From the NCBI GenBank assembly GCA_963714145.1, contig OY970235.1, positions 558,001 through 622,000 of the forward strand: DNA of 64,000 nucleotides, in the 5' to 3' direction. A program made the position numbers and the translations under genes. Below are positions 59,232-64,000 of this stretch, piece by piece. Each line of letters starts with the position of its first letter. Position 1 is the stretch's first letter. The DNA is from JBBWZH01 sp035544115. GTDB lineage: Bacteria > Actinomycetota > Actinomycetes > Mycobacteriales > CADCTP01. Under the pieces are notes generated by a model. The model was not told where the DNA came from, searched no databases, and saw only the letters and a list, made by a program, of their open reading frames with translations.

Positions 59232-59588
59232 TCATCCTCCGGTCGGCAGCACCGGGCGCACCTCGACGGACAGGCCGGGCGGCAGCGGGATCTGCCTGGC
59301 CCAGTCCAGCGCCTCGTCCAGGTCGGCGACGTCGACCAGGTAGTAGCCGCCGAGGTGCTCCTTGGTCTCCGCGTACGGGCCGTCGCTGATCACCCGGTCC
59401 AGCCCGTCGGTGCTGCGGATCGTGGTGGCCGTGCTCGGCGGTTGCAGCGGCCGGCCGTCCTTCTTCACCCCGGCCGCGTCCATCTTCGCGGTGAGCGCGA
59501 AGTGCGCCTCGAACATGGCCTGCCGGCTCGCCTCGCTGACCTGCTCCAGTGCCTGATCGCGATCCATGATCAGGAACAGATACTCCAT
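59232..59588 (-). CDS. DGPF (YCII-related) protein, first in operon
   Basis: A 118-residue paralog beginning MEYLFLIMDRDQALEQ, with VISDGPYAETKEHLGGYYLV and DEALDWARQIPLPPGLSVEV. ATG 59588 is preceded by GGAGG. It is the first gene behind the ECF42-type promoter at 59643-59669. Three consecutive, clearly related but diverged copies suggest a heteromeric complex or sub-functionalised enzymes. Confidence 0.92.
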   Translation of the reverse strand: MEYLFLIMDRDQALEQVSEASRQAMFEAHFALTAKMDAAGVKKDGRPLQPPSTATTIRSTDGLDRVISDGPYAETKEHLGGYYLVDVADLDEALDWARQIPLPPGLSVEVRPVLPTGG

Positions 59589-59642
59589 CGTGCCTCCTGA
59601 CTTTCCGGGTTGCCGTACCCGCCGGGTTGGCTGCATGCCGAT

Positions 59643-59669
59643 GACGGACGGGCGCGGGCCGGATCGACA
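59643..59669 (-). promoter_or_regulatory. ECF42-type promoter of the DGPF operon
   Basis: On the minus strand TGTCGA (59664-59669), 17 bases, then CGTC (59643-59646; another CGTC sits at 59647-59650). This matches the ECF42 consensus I recall from Streptomyces venezuelae (TGTCGA at -35, CGA/TC at -10). It is 54 bases from the first DGPF start codon. It implies that the ECF42 factor drives its own operon. Confidence 0.7.
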
Positions 59670-59707
59670 ACCCGGGGTCACAATTCTTGCCGAGATTTCC
59701 GGGCCGG

Positions 59708-60493
59708 CTACCCCGGTCGGGTGGCGGGCTGGCAGCTGGGGCACCAGAACGTGACGCGGTCGCCCTGGTCCCGGCTCAGTACCGGGGTGCCGCAGCGCCG
59801 GCACGGCTGCCGGGCCCGGCCGTACACCCAGTGCTGCTCGCCGCGGCGCAGGTTGCCGGTGGTGGACTGCTCCGGGTGCTCCCGGTTGGCCAGCAGCAGC
59901 CGCCGCGCCCGGTCGACCAGCTTCGCCAGCTCCGGTACCGCGCCGACCGGGGTGAACGGGGAGACACCGGTCAGGAACAGCGTCTCGGACTTGTACAGGT
60001 TGCCGATGCCGGCCAGCAGCCGCTGGTCCAGCAGCGCCTGGCCGATCTCCCGGCCGGGTTCGGCGGCCAGCCGGCGGACCGCCTCGGCCGGGTCCCAGTC
60101 CGGCCCCAGCAGGTCCGGCCCCAGGTGGCCGACCACCTCCCGCTCGTCCGCCGTCGGCAGCAGCCGGACGTCGTGCAGCCGGAAGCCGAGCGCCTGCCAG
60201 ACACCGTTCGCCAGCACCGCCCGCACCTGGTGCGCCGGCCCGCCGCGCCAGCGCTCGCCGGCCCGGACCAACTGCCAGCTGCCGTCCATCCGGAAGTGCG
60301 TGTGCAGCGTGACGCCGCCGTCCACCCTGGTCAGCATGTGCTTGCCGCGGGGCACCACCTCGATGACCGGGCGGCCGGTCAGGTCGGCGGTGGCGTGCTG
60401 TGGCACCCGCAGGTCGAACGTGGTCAGCACCCGGCCGGCGAGCGCGGCGTGCATCCGCTTGCTCGCCAGCCAGACGGTGTCTCCCTCGGGCAC
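59708..60493 (-). CDS. Nei/Fpg-type DNA glycosylase-lyase
   Basis: A 261-residue base-excision repair enzyme that removes oxidised bases. Pro2-Glu3 of MPEGDTVW are the catalytic residues, PRGKHM carries the conserved lysine, and LAGIGNLYKSETLF is the helix-two-turn-helix. The zinc finger is CRRCGTPVLSRDQGDRVTFW followed by CPSC, its Arg positioned to flip bases. It resembles actinobacterial Nei2 (endonuclease VIII) more than MutM. GTG 60493 is required to place Pro at position 2. Confidence 0.94.
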   Translation of the reverse strand: MPEGDTVWLASKRMHAALAGRVLTTFDLRVPQHATADLTGRPVIEVVPRGKHMLTRVDGGVTLHTHFRMDGSWQLVRAGERWRGGPAHQVRAVLANGVWQALGFRLHDVRLLPTADEREVVGHLGPDLLGPDWDPAEAVRRLAAEPGREIGQALLDQRLLAGIGNLYKSETLFLTGVSPFTPVGAVPELAKLVDRARRLLLANREHPEQSTTGNLRRGEQHWVYGRARQPCRRCGTPVLSRDQGDRVTFWCPSCQPATRPG

Positions 60494-60668
60494 CGCTCCA
60501 TCCTGCCGGAGGCCGGTCGGCCCTTCCTGGCTGGTGCGGCTCCCGCCCGCCGCCCGGCGTGCCGGGCCGGCGCCCGGCCGGGCTGGGCGTGGCGGGCCGG
60601 CGGGCCGGGCGCGGGCGCTCGGGGCCCGTCCGGCGCTCCGGGTCCGGTGGGTGTGCGAGGGTTGAGGC

Positions 60669-61751
60669 ATGACTACTTCCGGCGGGGAGGCGACGGCGGC
60701 GCAGGTGTGGGTGCAGCTGCCGGACCTGAGTTCCCGCGCGTACGAACACCCGGCGGACCGGTCCGCGCTGGTCGCGCTGCGCCGGCTGTCCGGGTTCGAT
60801 GTTGTGCTGCGGCGGCTGTCCGGGCTGCTCGGCGAACGGCGGCTGCGGCTGCTGTACCTGGCCTCGGCGGTGCGCGTCGGCGAGACCCAGTTCGCCGGCC
60901 TGGACCGGATCTACGCCGACGCGGTCCGCACGCTCGACCTGCCCAGCCGGCCCGAGCTGTACGTGGCGCAGCGGCCGGTGCCACAGGCGATGACGCTCGG
61001 CCTGGACGTGCCGTTCATCGTCGTCACCACCGGCCTGCTCGACCTGCTCGACGACGACGAGCTGCGGTTCGTGCTCGGCCACGAGCTGGGGCACGCGCTG
61101 TCCGGGCACGCGGTGTACCAGACGATGCTGATCTCGTTGCTGCGGCTGTCGGCCAGCGTGGGTTGGCTGCCGATCGGCTACCTCGGGCTGCGCGCGCTGA
61201 TCGCGGCGCTGCGGGAATGGTCCCGGAAGGCGGAGCTGTCCGGCGACCGGGCCGGCCTGCTCGCCGGCCAGGACCCGGACGCGGCCCTGCGGACGCACAT
61301 GAAGCTGGCCGGCGGCGCCCGGTTGGACGAGATGGACACCGAGGCGTTCCTGGCCCAGGGCCGCGAGTACGACGCGGCCGGCGACCTGCGCGACGGCGTG
61401 CTGAAGCTGCTGAACCTGGAGCAGCAGACGCACCCGTTCGCCGTCAACCGTGCGGTCGAGCTGCGGCGCTGGATCGACGGCGGCGGGTACGACCAGGTCC
61501 TGTCCGGCGACTACCCGCGCCGCGCCGACGACTCGGGCACCTCGGTCGGCGACGAGGTGCGGGCGGCCGCCCGCTCGTACAAGGAGTCGATGGACGCGTC
61601 CGCCGACCCGCTGGTGGGGCTGCTGCGCGACCTGGGCGGGGGAGTGGCCGGCGTCCGCGACAAGGTCACCGGCTGGATGCGGCGCCCGCCGCCGCCCGGC
61701 ACCAGCGACGCCCCGGCCGGGCCTCCCGGCGAGGGGAAGCCGGAAGGCTGA
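60669..61751 (+). CDS. M48-family zinc metallopeptidase
   Basis: A 360-residue membrane-associated protease related to HtpX/Ste24. The zinc motif is VLGHELGHALSGHAVYQTML; the third ligand is the Glu in KAELSGDRAGLLAGQDPDA. A hydrophobic region (LLRLSASVGWLPIGYLGL) follows the HELGH helix. Residues 250-360 are an added charged tail ending in Pro/Gly-rich sequence. ATG 60669 is used. HtpX-like peptidases remove misfolded membrane proteins; the target here is unknown. Confidence 0.92.
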   Translation: MTTSGGEATAAQVWVQLPDLSSRAYEHPADRSALVALRRLSGFDVVLRRLSGLLGERRLRLLYLASAVRVGETQFAGLDRIYADAVRTLDLPSRPELYVAQRPVPQAMTLGLDVPFIVVTTGLLDLLDDDELRFVLGHELGHALSGHAVYQTMLISLLRLSASVGWLPIGYLGLRALIAALREWSRKAELSGDRAGLLAGQDPDAALRTHMKLAGGARLDEMDTEAFLAQGREYDAAGDLRDGVLKLLNLEQQTHPFAVNRAVELRRWIDGGGYDQVLSGDYPRRADDSGTSVGDEVRAAARSYKESMDASADPLVGLLRDLGGGVAGVRDKVTGWMRRPPPPGTSDAPAGPPGEGKPEG

Positions 61752-61804
61752 CCCCACCCGGCGCCCGCAGTCCGGCGACCGCAGCCCGGCGGCCGCAGCC
61801 GTGT

Positions 61805-61860
61805 GGCCGCAGTCCGGCGGCCGCAGTCCGGCGGCCGCAGTCCGGCGGCCGCAGTCCGGC
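61805..61860. repeat. Four perfect 14-base tandem repeats
   Basis: Unit GGCCGCAGTCCGGC, four exact copies, with degenerate copies on both sides (about 61767-61874). It lies in the 218-base space between the convergent M48 and GNAT genes. The units are self-complementary in part and could form hairpins acting as a terminator. Confidence 0.9.
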
Positions 61861-61969
61861 GGCCGCAGCCCTGCGGGGCCGCCGCCTGGCGCGGCAGCGG
61901 GCCGGCGCGGCTGCCGGCCGGTGGCCGGTGGCCGGTGTGGCCGGCCGGCGGCCGCGGTTCCCGGGCGGG

Positions 61970-62404
61970 TCAGTCCAGGCGCTTGTCGAAGTGGTGGGCG
62001 GTGATCGCCAGCCGCTCCCGGAAGTAGAACCGGTGCGCGTCGTACCGCTGCACGCCGGAGTCGAGGTCGAGCGCTGCGCAGCCGCCCGCCCGGGCCCGGA
62101 TCTCCAGTTCGGCCAGCAGCGCGTGACCCACCCCGGCCGACCGGCTGGCCCCGGTGGTGACCAGGTCGTCCACGTACAGCTTGCGGCGCAGGTGGGTGAG
62201 CGCGACCAGCCGCCAGCCGGCGACCCCGACGCACCGGTCGCCGTCGTACGCGGCGAGGAAGCGCAGCCCCTGCGGGTGGCCTTCCCGGTAGATCGCGTCG
62301 AACGAGGAGTCGGTCAGCTGCGGGCGCAGTTCCAGCAGCACCGGCAGCACCTCGGCAGCCAGCCGCGGGTCGCCCGGGTCGAGGTCCACCAGCGTGTAGG
62401 GCAT
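61970..62404 (-). CDS. GNAT-family N-acetyltransferase
   Basis: A 144-residue acetyltransferase beginning MPYTLVDLDPGDPRLAAEVL. The central strand VGVAGWRLVALTHLRRKLYV leads to the acetyl-CoA loop (GASRSAGVGHALLAELEIRA), and LDSGVQRYDAHRFYFRERLA is the end typical of this family. The gene is preceded by a leaderless-type promoter. Substrate unknown. Confidence 0.92.
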   Translation of the reverse strand: MPYTLVDLDPGDPRLAAEVLPVLLELRPQLTDSSFDAIYREGHPQGLRFLAAYDGDRCVGVAGWRLVALTHLRRKLYVDDLVTTGASRSAGVGHALLAELEIRARAGGCAALDLDSGVQRYDAHRFYFRERLAITAHHFDKRLD

Positions 62405-62410
62405 CTGGTC

Positions 62411-62416
62411 ACCCTA
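62411..62416 (-). promoter_or_regulatory. -10 element (TAGGGT) of a probable leaderless GNAT promoter
   Basis: TAGGGT on the minus strand, six bases, then ATG; no ribosome binding site. The same hexamer serves the other minus-strand GNAT gene at 18 kb. Confidence 0.5.
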
Positions 62417-62618
62417 GGGCTGGTGAAATCGCTCAGGTCGGCCGCCGCGCCGCCGATCTGCGGAGCACCGGAGCGGTGCGATTCGGACTCATCCCCCAGT
62501 CCTGGGGAGAGGACGTACCCCGGCCGGATTAGGCTGGATGGGGTTTCCGCACCGCTACGCGCAGTGTCGGATACGAGCCGCCGACTTCGGACAACTCTGC
62601 CGAGCCCGGGGACGGCCG

Positions 62619-62654
62619 AGCGGGTCGCTGGGGGTGGTAGCCCAGCGACCCGCT
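62619..62654 (-). terminator. Terminator behind the Crp-family gene
   Basis: AGCGGGTCGCTGGG (62619-62632) pairs perfectly with CCCAGCGACCCGCT (62641-62654), 14 bp with an eight-base loop, 20 bases past the stop codon. The remaining 215 bases up to the GNAT start hold that gene's promoter and no other feature I can support. Confidence 0.88.
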
Positions 62655-62673
62655 GCTTTCCGGCCCGGTCGCC

Positions 62674-63474
62674 TCAACCGCCGGACGGTCGCGACTGTGG
62701 GATCGGCCCGGCACCCGGGTCCGCGGTCGGCTCGGCGGGCGGGCCAGGCGGCCCGATCAGCGGCCCGATCAGCGGGGCGGCGGCGAGGCGGCGGAGCGCG
62801 TCCAGGTCGTGGATGGTGACCCGCCGGTACTGGCTGCTGACCAGGCCGCGGTCGCGCAGCCCCCGCATCGCGCTCTCCACCGAGGCGTCGCTGGCGCCGA
62901 TGCAGGACGCCAGCTCGGCCTGGGTCAGGTCGAAGCCGATCCGGACGCTGTCCGGGCCGTCCGGCTCGCCGTACTGGTCGGCGAGGTCGACCAGTAGCCG
63001 GTGCAGCCGGTCCGGGACCTTGCGCCAGAGATCCATCCGGCGCCGGTTCATCGTGCGCAGCCGGCGGGCGGTGAACCGGAGCAGGGTCAGCCCGATCCCG
63101 GGGTGGTGGTAGAGCACGGCCATGAACCGCTCGGCCGGGATCACCACCGCGCGCACCGGGCCGATCGTGGTGATCGTCGCCGAGCGCGGCCCGTCGTCCA
63201 GCGACTCCAGCTCGCCCACCAGGTCGCCGGCCGACCGGACCTCGACCAGCGTCTGGTGCCCGGCCTCGTCCGCGAGCACCACCTTGACCTGCCCGCTGAG
63301 CAGGACCACCACGTGCGGGCTCTCGTCCCCCTGGGCGAACAGGCAGCAGCCGGGCCCGAACTCGACGCTGGTACCGGCCTGCAGCAGCACCGCCTGGTTG
63401 GTCGCCGGCAACTGGGCCAGAAAGCTGCCCGGCGGCGCCGTGACCCCGGCCTGGCCGGCCAGGGTGCCGGTCAA
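62674..63474 (-). CDS. Crp/Fnr-family transcriptional regulator
   Basis: A 266-residue regulator. The cyclic-nucleotide-binding-like domain has VEFGPGCCLFAQGDESPHVV, LLSGQVKVVL, GDLVGELESLDDGPRSATIT. The PRSAT segment matches the cAMP-site pattern RxA only loosely, so ligand binding is uncertain. The winged HTH is LTQAELASCIGASDASVESA and MRGLRDRGLVSSQYRRVTI. The C-terminus has a Pro/Gly-rich tail of about 35 residues. The start is TTG 63474, which overlaps the small membrane protein's stop as TTGA; no ATG or GTG lies in a suitable place. The frame is open upstream but Arg/Gly-rich. Confidence 0.9.
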   Translation of the reverse strand: MTGTLAGQAGVTAPPGSFLAQLPATNQAVLLQAGTSVEFGPGCCLFAQGDESPHVVVLLSGQVKVVLADEAGHQTLVEVRSAGDLVGELESLDDGPRSATITTIGPVRAVVIPAERFMAVLYHHPGIGLTLLRFTARRLRTMNRRRMDLWRKVPDRLHRLLVDLADQYGEPDGPDSVRIGFDLTQAELASCIGASDASVESAMRGLRDRGLVSSQYRRVTIHDLDALRRLAAAPLIGPLIGPPGPPAEPTADPGAGPIPQSRPSGG

Positions 63475-63650
63475 CGCAGCACCCCGAGCAGTTGCTGGAC
63501 GGCGGTGACGACCGCGGCGAGCGCGAGCAGCACCCCGGCCAACTGCCGCGGCGCCTGCCTGCCGACCTGCCGGATGACCACCGCGACCAGGGCGCCGACC
63601 GCGAGCACGACCGCCAGCTCGACCAGCAGGCCGATCAACGATGTTTCCAT
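63471..63650 (-). CDS. 59-residue membrane protein coupled to the Crp-family gene
   Basis: A very short protein with two predicted helices, SLIGLLVELAVVLAVGALVA and LAGVLLALAAVVTAVQQLLG, joined by a basic turn (RQVGRQAPRQ). ATG 63650 gives a clean hydrophobic start; GAGAGGG is about 12 bases upstream. Its stop overlaps the regulator's TTG, so both are made together. Family unknown. It may be a membrane sensor or sequestering partner of the regulator. Confidence 0.65.
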   Translation of the reverse strand: METSLIGLLVELAVVLAVGALVAVVIRQVGRQAPRQLAGVLLALAAVVTAVQQLLGVLR

Positions 63651-64000
63651 GGGACATGCACCCTCTCTGCCGGACGACGGACCTGGCTGCCGAGCCCGAG
63701 TAGTCGTAAACGGCGAGAGCGACCGAATTGCCTGTGGTAGCCGGAGGCCCAAGCCGTTACCAATCAGTAACTGGTAGCGCTAAGTATGCGGTCGATTACC
63801 CTAAGGTGAAAGCGAGCTGCCCCGCAGATGCCCTAATGGGCCGGCAGCCCGTCTGGCCCTCAACGCCTCGCTGACCGGCGCAGCCCCGACCTGCGGACCC
63901 TACCGCCCCCCGGTTGCCAACCACCCCAGCCGCCGGACGCCCGAACCGCGACCCGGTACCGCTAGCGCGGACGCCCGGCGCCAGCGCTTCGGCAGGGCCG
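63651..64000. other. Intergenic region at the window end
   Basis: 350 bases with no gene I can support. 63740-63830 is A/T-richer and contains dyads (GTTAC-CAATCA-GTAAC around 63754-63769) that may be the promoter of the small membrane protein/Crp pair. The last 150 bases are GC-rich; a frame without stop enters from the right on the minus strand, which could be the end of another gene or chance. Confidence 0.4.

Noticed and set aside
59232..62234. A 1000-codon minus-strand frame whose end contains the first DGPF protein
   Set aside because: Only the last 118 codons (59232-59588) form the DGPF protein with its own ribosome binding site; the rest lies across other genes.
59687..63112. A 1141-codon plus-strand frame
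   Set aside because: It runs antisense to Nei, GNAT and Crp genes and across M48 in another frame; no domain, no plausible composition.
63836..63880. ATG at 63836 near the window end
   Set aside because: The frame stops after 13 codons; no gene.

Overview
The window is very GC-rich chromosomal DNA (GTG, TTG and one probable CTG start, many 1-4 nt gene overlaps) from a filamentous actinobacterium. Gene content and order fit the Micromonosporaceae, possibly Actinoplanes: truB / ribF / rpsO-pnp / M16 peptidase / dapB, thyX-dapA-rnj-ftsK-rodZ-rimO-pgsA-cinA-clgR, an actinobacterial conservon, PspA with a PspM-like partner, and an ECF42 sigma factor with DGPF proteins. The genus is inferred from synteny only. 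I see no rRNA, tRNA, CRISPR array, insertion sequence or prophage.

Layout. 1-10.8 kb: translation, RNA and lysine core. The 3' end of an unknown gene overlaps truB, then ribF, an MFS exporter, rpsO, pnp, an M16 peptidase and dapB. An orphan receiver-degenerate response regulator and about 1 kb of near gene-free DNA sit between truB and ribF. 10.9-19.9 kb: accessory genes (NYN nuclease, zinc-ribbon protein, MarR regulator with a perfect operator, GAF histidine kinase/response regulator pair, SDR, QueA-like enzyme, DUF2461, GNAT, DedA). 19.9-24.5 kb: conservon cvnABCD. 24.7-28.6 kb: EamA transporter, AlkZ-like glycosylase, DUF4097 protein and a ribbon-helix-helix regulator with phased half-sites over its promoter. 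28.8-33.8 kb: one sugar ABC operon (ATPase, binding protein, two permeases), one permease carrying an extra extracytoplasmic domain.

33.9-49.8 kb returns to core genes: thyX, dapA, rnj, then, in reverse, an ECF sigma factor with three tandem paralogous membrane proteins, then ftsK, a GNAT, rodZ-like, rimO, pgsA, cinA and clgR. 49.9-57.3 kb holds TetR/SnoaL, a binding-protein/VWA fusion, a coiled-coil protein, pspA, a pspM-like gene and a SigE-type ECF sigma factor with a membrane partner. 57.3-59.6 kb is a four-gene operon of three DGPF (YCII) proteins and an ECF42 sigma factor behind a promoter matching the ECF42 consensus. The last part has a Nei-type glycosylase, an M48 peptidase, a GNAT and a Crp-family regulator coupled to a 59-residue membrane protein.

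The strongest unexplained item is the sigma / three-paralog cluster at 37.4-41.5 kb. All three membrane proteins share an ectodomain I cannot assign, with four conserved cysteines, and a copied scrap of the rnj 3' end shows that two of them arose by tandem duplication. Envelope and stress signalling (three ECF factors, Psp, conservon, two-component pair, Crp) is concentrated in this one stretch.
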